DNA of 64,000 bases, from the NCBI RefSeq assembly GCF_024181385.1, contig NZ_CP051305.1:1116001-1180000 (forward strand). The letters are read 5' to 3'. Below the pieces are notes generated by a model. It made no database searches and had not been told where the DNA came from. It worked only from the letters and a program-made list of their open reading frames with translations. The stretch is from Treponema sp. OMZ 798. GTDB lineage: Bacteria; Spirochaetota; Spirochaetia; Treponematales; Treponemataceae. Numbering within the stretch: position 1 is the stretch's first letter; each line of letters starts with the position of its first letter. This document shows, piece by piece, positions 34,981-43,041 of the stretch. Position numbers and translations under genes: made by a program.

Positions 34981-37848
34981 ATTAGCTATTTTAGTGATTT
35001 ATATGATGAAGTGAGATTTCCAATTACAAACGCAGATAAACCCGGGCTTCGAAATGCTCAAATAGGGGCAATATATGCTGTTGCTTCTTATGCAACACTA
35101 AATTCAAAAGATGCAGCAGTTATTGTTATGCCAACAGGATCAGGTAAAACAACTGTTGTTATGATGGCACCATACCTTTTGAAAAAAAATAAAGTTTTGA
35201 TTGTGACTCCTAGTGCTATGGTAAGGAATCAAATTGCAAATGACTATGCATATTTAAGAACATTAAAATATGTGGGTGTGTTTTCAAAACAGACTAATGC
35301 TCCAATCATATATGAAGCTAAGCACCTATATAGTACAGACTATAATGAGAATATTTTAAGAGCAGATGTAGTAATAGCTACTCATCAGGTTGCCTTATCA
35401 ATTTCTGAATCACAAATTAGACAAAATTTTGATTATATTATTATTGATGAAGCACATCATGTTCCTGCACCGACATGGCAACGAATAATAAAAAATATGA
35501 TAGACATACCATCTTTACTTGTTACTGCAACTCCATTTAGATTAGATAAAAAAGAAATAAAAGGAAAGACTGTTTATAACTATCCATTATCTAGAGCATA
35601 TAAAGACGGAATTTTTGGGGAGATCATGTTTAATCCCATAGAAGAAGGTCCTGAAAAGGACAAACGCATTGCTTTAGAGGCAGAAAGAATCCTGTTTAAT
35701 GATAGAGAAAGTGGATATGATCATTTTTTGATGATTAGAACTGATACAAAAGATAAAGCAAAGAAATTAGAAGAATTATACAAAGATGTTACAAAACTAA
35801 AATTGGAACGAATTGATAGCACTATGTCGACAAAAACTGTTGAAAAAACTATTAAGTTACTCAAAGAAAAAAAACTTGATGGTATTATTTGTGTAGATAT
35901 GTTGGGTGAGGGCTTTGATTTTCCTAATTTAAAAATTGCTGCAATACATGAACCGCATAAATCGCTTGCTAGTACTCTTCAATTTATTGGGCGCTTTGCA
36001 AGAACTAATGCTGAAAAAATAGGTACTGCAAAGTTTATTGCTATGAATGATGATAATCTAAAAATTGAAAATAATAAATTATATTCTAGTGATGCTGCAT
36101 GGCAGGATATGATAATTAGTATGTCAGAAGAAAAAATAGAGGGAGACTTAGAAGTTAACGAAATTCTAAGCCAGTTCACCAAGCCTGAAAATAAAGATGA
36201 GTTGATATCATTAAACAATATCAGACCAAATTGTCATGCAAAAGTTTATAAAGTTTCGAATTTTAACATATACGGGGATTTCCCAGAAGAGTTAAAAGTT
36301 GGAGAAAATATATATAGAAGTAAAGAAATGAATTCCATTTTAGGAATTTCACAGATAAGTAGTACACCATTATGGTTAGATGGAGATAGTGTATTAAATA
36401 ATGAGTTCGGGTTATATATTGTTCATTACCAACCAAATACAAAGCTAATGTTTATATATTCACAAAATAAGACAGAAGCAGTATATGAATTAATAGCAGA
36501 ATCTTTTGCAGAACATTATGATAAAATTCCACGCGATGAGATGAACAGAGTGCTGGCAGAGTTTTCTGATTACGAGTTTTTTAACACTGGAATGCAGAAT
36601 AGATATTCAGAAAGCGGAGAATCATATAGGATTTATGCAGGTTCAAATACTGCTTCATCAATTGATGAGACAACAGGGAAAATGCTGTCTGCGGGACATG
36701 CATTTTGTAAGGTTAAAAAAGATGGTTCAACATCTACTATTGGTTATAGTAGTGGATCAAAATTTTGGAGCAGCTCATACTTAAATATTCCTGAATATAT
36801 TAAATGGTGTGATTTATTTGGAGAAAAAATTTCTAATAATAAATTAAAAGTAAAAACAAATACAAACTATGATAAATTGCCAATACCTGTTAGGATTTTA
36901 GAATATGAAACAGATATACTATTTTGCTTTTTAGATAGAAAGGCCTTTATATCTCCTTGTACTATAGTGTATAGAGAAAATTTAGATGCGAAAGCATTAA
37001 TTACAGATATTACGCTTAAAGTTATAGAGGTAAATAAAAATAAGATTAAATTTGGAGTTCAGTTATTTGATGTAACTGAAGTTTTAACTTGTGATGTAAC
37101 GGGAAAATATAATTCAGAAAAAGAAGAATTTATTTGCAAAAATGGAAAAGAAGAATATTCATTGGCTGAATATTTTTCTAATAATCCCCTTTCGTTCAAG
37201 ACGACTGATGATACAGTTTATTATGGGCAAGAAGTATTAAAAGGTAATTTAGAATTGGAAAAATACGATCAAAACCGTATTTGCTCATTTAACTGGGATG
37301 ATATGAATGTGGATACAAGCTTAGAGTGCGGAATTGGAATTAATGGAATGATTTCCATTCAAGATGGACTTAGAAACTACTTAAAACAAGAATTAAAATT
37401 TTCACATATTATATTTGACCATGGAACTGGTGAGATCGCGGACTTTATTACATTTGAAGAAAATGGTGATTTTATATATGTTGAAATGTATCATTGTAAA
37501 GCAATGAAAGGCAAAACATTCAATTCATCGGTCGATGATGTATATGAAGTAACTCAACAGGCTATAAAAAGTTCTATTTGGGTTTCATCTAAGGCGATGC
37601 TTCTTAAGAAAATTAATGATAGAGTATTGGGTGCTAAAAATGATAAATTTTTAAGAGGAGAATTTAGAACCTTAAAAGAAATACTGCAAAGCTCAAAACT
37701 TTTACAAGTAAAAGTTTATGTTGTACAGCCTGCGATTAGCAAATCAGTTGAAATTCCAGATAAAATTAGTACTATACTTTCGGCTGGAACATCGTTCATT
37801 AAAAATACAGGTAAGATTCAAGAACTGTTGATAATTGGAAGTGAATAA
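34981..37848 (+). CDS. SF2 DEAD/DEAH helicase with C-terminal nuclease-like domain
   Basis: A protein of about 950 residues. The helicase core shows Walker A VMPTGSGKTTVV, motif II IIIDEAHHVP, motif III VTATPFRL, a helicase C domain with CVDMLGEGFDFPNL and motif VI QFIGRFARTN. The last 200 residues include EIADFITFEENGDFIYVEMYHCKA, whose D...E-x-x-x-CK spacing resembles a PD-(D/E)XK nuclease. This resembles defence or type III restriction-like helicases; no methylase is adjacent. Start: GTG at 35011 lacks an RBS, while AAGGAGGG (34966-34973) is correctly spaced for ATT at 34981, giving ISYFSDLYDEVRFP; I prefer that start but with moderate certainty. The gene is AT-rich and flanked by remnants. 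Confidence 0.8.
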   Translation: MSYFSDLYDEVRFPITNADKPGLRNAQIGAIYAVASYATLNSKDAAVIVMPTGSGKTTVVMMAPYLLKKNKVLIVTPSAMVRNQIANDYAYLRTLKYVGVFSKQTNAPIIYEAKHLYSTDYNENILRADVVIATHQVALSISESQIRQNFDYIIIDEAHHVPAPTWQRIIKNMIDIPSLLVTATPFRLDKKEIKGKTVYNYPLSRAYKDGIFGEIMFNPIEEGPEKDKRIALEAERILFNDRESGYDHFLMIRTDTKDKAKKLEELYKDVTKLKLERIDSTMSTKTVEKTIKLLKEKKLDGIICVDMLGEGFDFPNLKIAAIHEPHKSLASTLQFIGRFARTNAEKIGTAKFIAMNDDNLKIENNKLYSSDAAWQDMIISMSEEKIEGDLEVNEILSQFTKPENKDELISLNNIRPNCHAKVYKVSNFNIYGDFPEELKVGENIYRSKEMNSILGISQISSTPLWLDGDSVLNNEFGLYIVHYQPNTKLMFIYSQNKTEAVYELIAESFAEHYDKIPRDEMNRVLAEFSDYEFFNTGMQNRYSESGESYRIYAGSNTASSIDETTGKMLSAGHAFCKVKKDGSTSTIGYSSGSKFWSSSYLNIPEYIKWCDLFGEKISNNKLKVKTNTNYDKLPIPVRILEYETDILFCFLDRKAFISPCTIVYRENLDAKALITDITLKVIEVNKNKIKFGVQLFDVTEVLTCDVTGKYNSEKEEFICKNGKEEYSLAEYFSNNPLSFKTTDDTVYYGQEVLKGNLELEKYDQNRICSFNWDDMNVDTSLECGIGINGMISIQDGLRNYLKQELKFSHIIFDHGTGEIADFITFEENGDFIYVEMYHCKAMKGKTFNSSVDDVYEVTQQAIKSSIWVSSKAMLLKKINDRVLGAKNDKFLRGEFRTLKEILQSSKLLQVKVYVVQPAISKSVEIPDKISTILSAGTSFIKNTGKIQELLIIGSE

Positions 37849-38200
37849 ATAGATGATAAGTTTCTTATAAAAAATTGTTTAAAAGACTGATCGATTTAAA
37901 TATGATAAATATAACAATAGATGTTTTGCTTAGGATTCGCAATGATATTGATTGTTATATTTATAAGATATTCAATTAAATCATCTACTAAAATTCTATT
38001 GGATAAACCTACCAATGATCCTAAAAGTTAACCATCGATTTTTGAAAATGTAAAGGATACGGTTTTCAATATTGATGAAATGATTAAATGTATGATTCGA
38101 CAGACAAGGTAAAATAAGATTATCATATTCTCTATATCAATAAGACATCTTCCGATTTATTCTAGCAGAAAAATATTTTTTCATACAAAATCCATTTTAT
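37849..38200. other. Gene-poor stretch with decayed coding remnants
   Basis: No intact gene. The frame ending at about 38112 reads SIFENVKDTVFNIDEMIK then CMIRQTR and a stop, which looks like the C-terminal end of a lost protein. The rest is AT-rich with many stops. Confidence 0.4.
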
Positions 38201-38204
38201 CCTC

Positions 38205-38253
38205 TTGACCTTTTTTCTTATTTTAGATAACATTGTTAGCATATAATGTTATC
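38205..38253 (+). promoter_or_regulatory. Promoter and palindromic operator of the nitroreductase-MATE cluster
   Basis: TTGACC (38205-38210), 17-base spacer, TAACAT (38228-38233) as -10. A 9-bp inverted repeat GATAACATT (38226-38234) and AATGTTATC (38245-38253) covers the -10 and start region. Its left half extended, GATAACATTGTTAGC, matches the tetR-promoter word GATAACATGGTTACC at 13 of 15 positions. Confidence 0.7.
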
Positions 38254-38269
38254 ATAAATGCTTTTATGC

Positions 38270-38510
38270 AGGGAGGTATGTTGAAGCTTCAGATGCAAAT
38301 GGCACCTTCCGCTTCAACTAGAGTTTTGCTGCAAGCGCAAAACTCTCATCATTATATGCACTTTCTCATTGACATTGCGAAAGTGCGTAAAAAATTATAT
38401 TCGCAATTCTTATTCGTAATCCGCTTTAGCGGATATGTACAATAAATTTCTTTGCAGAACAGAGCTGATAAGCTCTGATGAATTGCTCATCTAATTTTTT
38501 TAGGAGGTGT
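38270..38510 (+). repeat. Hairpin-array element upstream of the nitroreductase gene
   Basis: Begins with GGGAGG (38272-38277). Hairpins in order: TTGAAGC (38281-38287) with GCTTCAA (38311-38317); AGAGTTTTGC (38320-38329) with GCAAAACTCT (38337-38346); GCACTTTC (38358-38365) with GAAAGTGC (38379-38386); ATCCGCT (38419-38425) with AGCGGAT (38428-38434); CAGAGCT (38460-38466) with AGCTCTG (38471-38477). It ends at the AGGAGG of the nitroreductase RBS. The last 120 bases are almost identical to the copy at 40350-40585. A 55-residue frame from ATG 38278 runs across it but the RBS spacing is only about one base. Confidence 0.8.
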
Positions 38511-38513
38511 TGT

Positions 38514-39035
38514 ATGAACACATTTTTGGAACTCGCCAAAAGCAGACATTCGGTGAGGAGTTATGAAAGGAGAGCTGTTGAGGCGGAAAAGCTTAACAGT
38601 ATTTTGGAAGCGGGGCGTATTGCTCCTACGGCGGCAAATATGCAGCCCTGTCGTTTTCTTGTTTTAAATGACGAGGCGGCGATGAGTAAGCTGCAAAAGG
38701 CATGTACTCCGCACGGGGCACCGCTTGCCATTGTGGTATGCGCCGACAAAAAAGCGGCGTGGGTTCGCCCCTTTGACAAGGCAAGTATGACGGATATTGA
38801 TGCGAGTATTGCAGCCGACCACATGATGATGTGCGCTCAAGATATGGGGCTTTCAAGCTGTTGGATTACTTATTTTAAGCCCGATGTAGTGCGTACCGAA
38901 TTCAATATTCCCGATGATTTGGTTCCGGTAAACATTTTGGTTATCGGTTACGGAAAAGAAGCGGCAAAATCGCCTAACCGCTATGACGATGAGCGGAATC
39001 CGATGGACATGATAGTTCAATACTCATCATTTTAG
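38514..39035 (+). CDS. Nitroreductase-family flavoprotein
   Basis: An FMN-dependent NAD(P)H oxidoreductase of the small nitroreductase type. With start at ATG 38514 (TTTAGGAGGTG RBS at 38500-38508) it has 173 residues; an in-frame upstream ATG at 38478 lies inside the hairpin element and is rejected. Signatures: SRHSVRSYE (FMN phosphate contact), APTAANMQPCRFLVL, and MGLSSCWITYF with GYGKEAAKSPNR near the end. Substrate unknown; detoxification of nitro or quinone compounds is inferred from family and from the nearby TetR regulator and MATE exporter. Confidence 0.88.
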   Translation: MNTFLELAKSRHSVRSYERRAVEAEKLNSILEAGRIAPTAANMQPCRFLVLNDEAAMSKLQKACTPHGAPLAIVVCADKKAAWVRPFDKASMTDIDASIAADHMMMCAQDMGLSSCWITYFKPDVVRTEFNIPDDLVPVNILVIGYGKEAAKSPNRYDDERNPMDMIVQYSSF

Positions 39036-39044
39036 AAAAACAAG

Positions 39045-39716
39045 ATGATAGATGTTGAACTCGGTCCTATAAGACCGCCGTCGGAACATCAAAGCCTCTT
39101 GTTGCGTTTGACAAGAGGCTGTTCTTGGAACAGATGTTTTTTTTGCGGATTGTATAAGGGGATGCGCTTTTCGGTGCGTTCTACCGAAGAGGTTATAGAC
39201 GATATAAAAAAATATGCCGCCTATTACGGGGAGCGTGCAAGTTTTTTTAAATCCTGCTTTTTGCAGGACGGAGATGCCTTTAATATTCCGGCAAAGGATT
39301 TGCTTTCGATATTGCATACACTTAAAAAGTATTTTCCGGCACTGCAAGCGGTTACTACTTATGCCCGTTGTGACAGCATTTTGAAAAAGACCGAAAACGA
39401 ATTACAAGCTCTTTGCGAGGCGGGCTTAAATCACTTGTATCGAGGAATTGAAACGGGCTCGGACACGATATTGCAAAAAATCAACAAGGGGATAACCGCA
39501 GAGCAAATTGTAAAATCGGGCTTGGCAGCTAAGAAAGCCGGTATGACATTATCGGAATTTACCTTGCTCGGAATCGGCGGTAAATCTCTTTCCGAAGAAA
39601 ATGCAATCGAAACGGCTAAGGTAATCAATGCCGTTAATCCCGAATTTATCCGCGTACATCACACGGCATTTAAACCGAATACAAAATTGGGGCGGGATGT
39701 CGAAAAGTTTCCTTAA
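39045..39716 (+). pseudogene. Radical SAM protein, 5' part of a split gene
   Basis: Residues 1-223 contain the radical SAM iron-sulfur motif CSWNRCFFC near residue 26, then EEVIDDIKKYA, FLQDGDAFNI, VTTYARCDSIL and GLNHLYRGIETGSD. The frame ends abruptly after GRDVEKFP. The following part of the family sequence (SEEEMVCEQKLF onward) is found further right in another frame at about 39878-40237. Between them lies a 161-bp array of four hairpins. I infer that a hairpin-array element was inserted and broke the gene. The iron-sulfur domain is complete, so partial function cannot be excluded. It lies 9 bases after the nitroreductase gene. Confidence 0.75.
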
Positions 39717-39877
39717 AATTCATCAACCGAGAACTTTATCAAAAGTTGAGGTTGATGAATTCCGTGCTTTCGTAACACAAGTTAGAAAGCACAGTAAATA
39801 ATTTGAGTTTTGCGTCAAAAATTTCAAAAGACAAAACTCAAATTAAAATGAGCGGTGATATTTTAGACGCTCATTTT
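39715..39877. repeat. Four-hairpin element inside the radical SAM gene
   Basis: AATTCATCAACC (39717-39728) with its inverse at 39750-39761, enclosing an inner AACTTT/AAAGTT stem; GTGCTTTC (39764-39771) with GAAAGCAC (39785-39792); AATTTGAGTTTTG (39800-39812) with CAAAACTCAAATT (39832-39844); AAAATGAGCG (39845-39854) with CGCTCATTTT (39868-39877). All stems are perfect. The two-tier first hairpin and the GAGTTTTG stem echo the elements at 38.3 and 40.4 kb. No convincing target duplication is seen at the edges. Confidence 0.75.
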
Positions 39878-40237
39878 AAGCCTTTGTCCGATTTGCAATC
39901 GGAAGAGGAAATGGTTTGTGAGCAAAAACTTTTTATTGAGCAGCTTACCGATATTACAAGTTATTATGTGAATGAGCATATTGTAAACTTACTATTGGAA
40001 GTGCGGGGAAAATTGCCTGAAGATAAAAATACAATGCTTGCAATTGTCAACTCGTACCTTTCGATGAGTGCGGAAGATAAACTTAATTTTGCCGTCGGAA
40101 GAAGATTGGGATATTACTATTACCTCAAAGATATGCAAAACGAAGCCGAAAACACCGCCGTTACAAAGTACATAAAAGAAAACCCTAATACCGACTTTAC
40201 CTTATTTTGTAATGAGTGCAGAGCAAAGATGATATAG
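39803..40237 (+). pseudogene. Radical SAM protein, 3' part of the split gene
   Basis: The frame from 39803 starts inside the hairpin element. The homologous part begins at about 39878 (FKPLSDLQSEEEMVCEQKLFIEQL, here given in two overlapping parts) and continues with DITSYYVNEHIVNLLLEVRG, KLPEDKNTMLAIV and LNFAVGRRLGYYYYL, the C-terminal region of this radical SAM family. It has no iron-sulfur motif and no RBS before 39803. It is read in a different frame from 39045-39716. It is best seen as the displaced 3' end of that gene. Confidence 0.7.
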
Positions 40238-40284
40238 AAAAAGGGATCAATTTTTAATTATGAATGATTCATGAAAAATTGATA

Positions 40285-40345
40285 ATGGGTAGTGGGTGAT
40301 GGGTAAGTGATAATTACCAATTACACACTACAAATTACAAATTAA
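40285..40345. repeat. AATTAC-type dispersed intergenic repeat
   Basis: GGGTAGTGGGTGATGGG followed by near-repeats of AATTACCAATTAC and ACAAATTACAAATTA, just upstream of the hairpin-array element before the MATE gene. Related to 15031-15090 and 24315-24380. Confidence 0.5.
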
Positions 40346-40349
40346 ATTA

Positions 40350-40585
40350 TAGGAGAGATGTTGAAGTTCGCGGCTGAAATAGTGCCGCTCACTTCAACCG
40401 GAGTTTTGCGGCAAGCGTAAAACTCTCATCATTGTATGCCGTTTCTCATTTGCATTGCTAAACGGCGTAAAAAATTATATTCGCAATTCTGATTCGTAAT
40501 CCGCTTTAGCGGATATGTACAATAAATTTCTTTGCAGAACAGAGCTGATAAGCTCTGATGAATTGCTCATCTAATTTTTTAGGAG
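40350..40585 (+). repeat. Hairpin-array element upstream of the MATE gene
   Basis: Begins with AGGAGAG (40351-40357). Hairpins: two-tier TTGAAG (40361-40366) with CTTCAA (40392-40397), inner GCGGC/GCCGC; GAGTTTT (40401-40407) with AAAACTC (40419-40425), extended by a G-U and a C-G pair; GCCGTTT (40438-40444) with AAACGGC (40460-40466); ATCCGCT/AGCGGAT (40499-40514); CAGAGCT/AGCTCTG (40540-40557). Ends at the AGGAGG of the MATE RBS. Compared with the copy at 38270-38510, the third stem differs in sequence but keeps pairing. Confidence 0.8.
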
Positions 40586-40592
40586 GAATAAA

Positions 40593-41924
40593 ATGAATCA
40601 AGATATGAAAACACAATTATTGACAAAAAGCCCGATGGAGCTGCTTTTTAAACTGGCGGTGCCCGGAATAGTCGGAATGGTTGTTATCGGGCTGTATCCG
40701 TTTATGGACGGGGTATTTGCAGGAAGGATTATCGGAGACTATGCGATGTCCGCAATCAGCATTTCTATGTCGTTGACGCTGATAAACGGAGCGGTGTCTG
40801 CACTGCTCGGGGTCGGAAGTGCTTCTATTTTGTCGCGGGCAATCGGCAAGGGAGATGCGGAAACGGTAGATAAAATTTTCGGCAATGTTTGTTATTGGGT
40901 GCTGCTTTTCTCGGCAGTGATTACGGCGGCGGGTGTGCTTGCTGCTCCGTATTTTTTGGAAATGGTGGGAGCAAAAGGAGCGATTAAAGATTTCGGCGTA
41001 CGGTATTTGCGGATTGTGTTTTTAGGTTCGGTATTCGTAAACTTTGCACAAGCCGGAAACATGACCATGCGCGGAGAGGGTGCGTTGAAACAATCCATGT
41101 TCATTATGGGAGCGGGGGCTCTTTTGAATATCGTGCTGGATCCGATTTTTATGCTCCTGATGGGAGACTATGCTATTGAGGGAGCTGCGATTGCTACGGT
41201 GCTGTCGCAAATTGTGCAGGCGGTTTTAACTCTGCGCTATTTTGCGAAAAAAAGCCCCTTTGTCAAAATACATAAAATTAAAAAGTACAAAGAAATATAC
41301 CGTGAAATGTTCGGTATCGGAAGCTCGGCTATGCTAATGCAGCTTTTGTTTGCGGTACAGCAAACGGTTTTGTTCAAGCAGGCATTTACCTCAGGCGGCG
41401 ATAACTGGGGGATTTTGATGTCCGCCACAATGCGCCTTTATATGTTTTCGTTTATTCCGCTTTGGGGCATGAGTCAGGGCTTGCAGCCGGTTATCGGGGC
41501 GAACTACGGCGCCAAGCAGTACGGCAGAGTACGCGAAACGATGAAACTTTTTATGTACGGCGCAACGCTTCTTGCCGCTCTCTCGTGGGTGCCTGCAATG
41601 CTTTTTTCAGAAAGCCTCTTATCAATCTTCAATGTGCGCCCCGAAATCATTACAGCAGGCCGTATCAATTTCAAACTGTTTTATTCCACCTTTATTTTAT
41701 ACGGAATTATGATTATGACGCTCACTTTTTTTCAATCTATCGGCGACGCTAAAAAAGCCGGAGCGATCGTCCTCTTGCGCCAACTCATTCTTTTTGTACC
41801 CGCCATGCTGATTTTACCTCATATCTTCGGAAGCCTCGCCGTCTGGTGGGCGGAACCTGCCGTTGATTTTACAATGATACTAACCGGTCTTATCATGCAG
41901 CAAAGGATGTTAAGGAGGTTGTGA
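40593..41924 (+). CDS. MATE-family multidrug efflux transporter
   Basis: A 443-residue inner membrane protein with about 12 membrane segments and the two-fold MATE layout. N-terminal motif PMELLFKLAVPGIVGMVVIGLY, GRIIGDYAMSAISISM and LLGVGSASILSRAIGKGD in the first half; MSQGLQPVIGANYGAKQYGRV in the second half is the characteristic QPVxGxNYGA loop. It likely exports cationic or drug-like compounds in exchange for sodium or protons. RBS AGGAGGAATAAA. It is the last gene of the nitroreductase cluster and has its own hairpin-array leader. Control by the nearby TetR protein is inferred. Confidence 0.93.
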   Translation: MNQDMKTQLLTKSPMELLFKLAVPGIVGMVVIGLYPFMDGVFAGRIIGDYAMSAISISMSLTLINGAVSALLGVGSASILSRAIGKGDAETVDKIFGNVCYWVLLFSAVITAAGVLAAPYFLEMVGAKGAIKDFGVRYLRIVFLGSVFVNFAQAGNMTMRGEGALKQSMFIMGAGALLNIVLDPIFMLLMGDYAIEGAAIATVLSQIVQAVLTLRYFAKKSPFVKIHKIKKYKEIYREMFGIGSSAMLMQLLFAVQQTVLFKQAFTSGGDNWGILMSATMRLYMFSFIPLWGMSQGLQPVIGANYGAKQYGRVRETMKLFMYGATLLAALSWVPAMLFSESLLSIFNVRPEIITAGRINFKLFYSTFILYGIMIMTLTFFQSIGDAKKAGAIVLLRQLILFVPAMLILPHIFGSLAVWWAEPAVDFTMILTGLIMQQRMLRRL

Positions 41925-42034
41925 TATGATAATGGGGAATGGGGCGGTTTTATGGTCTTCGGTTACAATATTTTTCCTTTATTGCATTTATAGATTATTC
42001 TGAAAATGAAAATATAAAATGTGGGAGTGCCTAG

Positions 42035-42063
42035 TTGGATAAAGTGGGTAATTGAGGTATAAT
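42035..42063 (+). promoter_or_regulatory. Predicted promoter of the Mrr-type gene
   Basis: TTGGAT (42035-42040), 17-base spacer, TATAAT (42058-42063). It lies about 58 bases before the chosen ATG at 42121. Confidence 0.65.
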
Positions 42064-42120
42064 CGCAAGCAAGGAATCAGCTTATTAAAGCTATATACAC
42101 CGGTGTTACTAGGAGAGAAT

Positions 42121-43035
42121 ATGGCAATTCCAACATATGAAGAGTGCATGTTACCATTAATGAAAATAGCAGAAGACGGCAAAGAACATTTATTTAAAGA
42201 AACGATTGATACATTAATAACCCGGTTCAATTTAACTGATGAAGAAAAACAACAATTATTACCCAGCGGTTCTGCATTTGTAATCAATAATAGAATTGGA
42301 TGGGCAAGAACATATTTAACAAAGGCCGGGTTATTGCTAAAAACAAGAAGAGGCTATTTTCAGATATCGGAAGAAGGAAAAAAATTTTTAAAAAGAAACC
42401 CTAATTTTATAAATACTAAAATGTTGAGTGATTATGATTCATTTAATGAATTTCAGTCTATAAAAGAAAAAGATACCTCCGATTATGACAAAAAAATAAA
42501 TAAAGAGGAACAAAATATAACACCGCATGAACTACTTGAAAGCGGTTATTTAAGTATAAAAAATGAATTATCAAGTGAACTACTGTCTATGATTAAAAAT
42601 ATTTCTTCGTCAAGATTTGAAAAATTAGTTGTTGATTTATTGGTAAAAATGGGGTACGGGGGGTCAATAAAAGAAGCGGCTACAGTTGTTGGAAAATCAG
42701 GTGATGAGGGAATTGACGGCATAATTAAGGAAGATAAATTAGGACTTGATGTTATTTATATTCAAGCAAAAAAATGGGAGGGAAATGTCGGCCGTCCGGA
42801 AATACAAAAATTTGCAGGAGCTTTACTAGGTAAAAAAGCTAAAAAAGGCATATTTATTACCACTTCAAATTTTACAAATGAAGCAAGAGAATATGTTACC
42901 GATATTGATGCAAAAATAATACTGCTTGACGGTAGGCAGTTAACAGAATTAATGATAGAAAATGATCTTGGTGTGAGCACACAAGATATTTATACTATAA
43001 AACGAATTGATTCCGATTACTTTGAAGAGGATTAG
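42121..43035 (+). CDS. mrr: Mrr-type restriction endonuclease (type IV)
   Basis: A 304-residue protein like E. coli Mrr, which cuts methylated DNA. Residues about 1-85 are the winged-helix Mrr N-domain (MAIPTYEECMLPLMKIAEDG, TYLTKAGLLLKTRRGYFQIS). The C-terminal PD-(D/E)xK domain has RFEKLVVDLLVKMGYGG, Asp in GDEGIDGIIKED and the Gln-x-Lys motif in IYIQAKKWEGNVGRPEIQKF, with GIFITTSNFTNEAREY typical of the family. ATG 42121 is preceded by AGGAGAG (42111-42117); an in-frame upstream ATG at 42052 overlaps the -10 box and is rejected. No methylase is adjacent, as expected for type IV enzymes. Confidence 0.92.
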   Translation: MAIPTYEECMLPLMKIAEDGKEHLFKETIDTLITRFNLTDEEKQQLLPSGSAFVINNRIGWARTYLTKAGLLLKTRRGYFQISEEGKKFLKRNPNFINTKMLSDYDSFNEFQSIKEKDTSDYDKKINKEEQNITPHELLESGYLSIKNELSSELLSMIKNISSSRFEKLVVDLLVKMGYGGSIKEAATVVGKSGDEGIDGIIKEDKLGLDVIYIQAKKWEGNVGRPEIQKFAGALLGKKAKKGIFITTSNFTNEAREYVTDIDAKIILLDGRQLTELMIENDLGVSTQDIYTIKRIDSDYFEED

Positions 43036-43041
43036 CCCTCC

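Noticed and set aside
38233..38445. 70-residue plus-strand frame before the nitroreductase gene
   Set aside because: It runs entirely across the promoter palindrome and the hairpin array; its start lies in the promoter and its composition follows the repeats, so a protein is unlikely.
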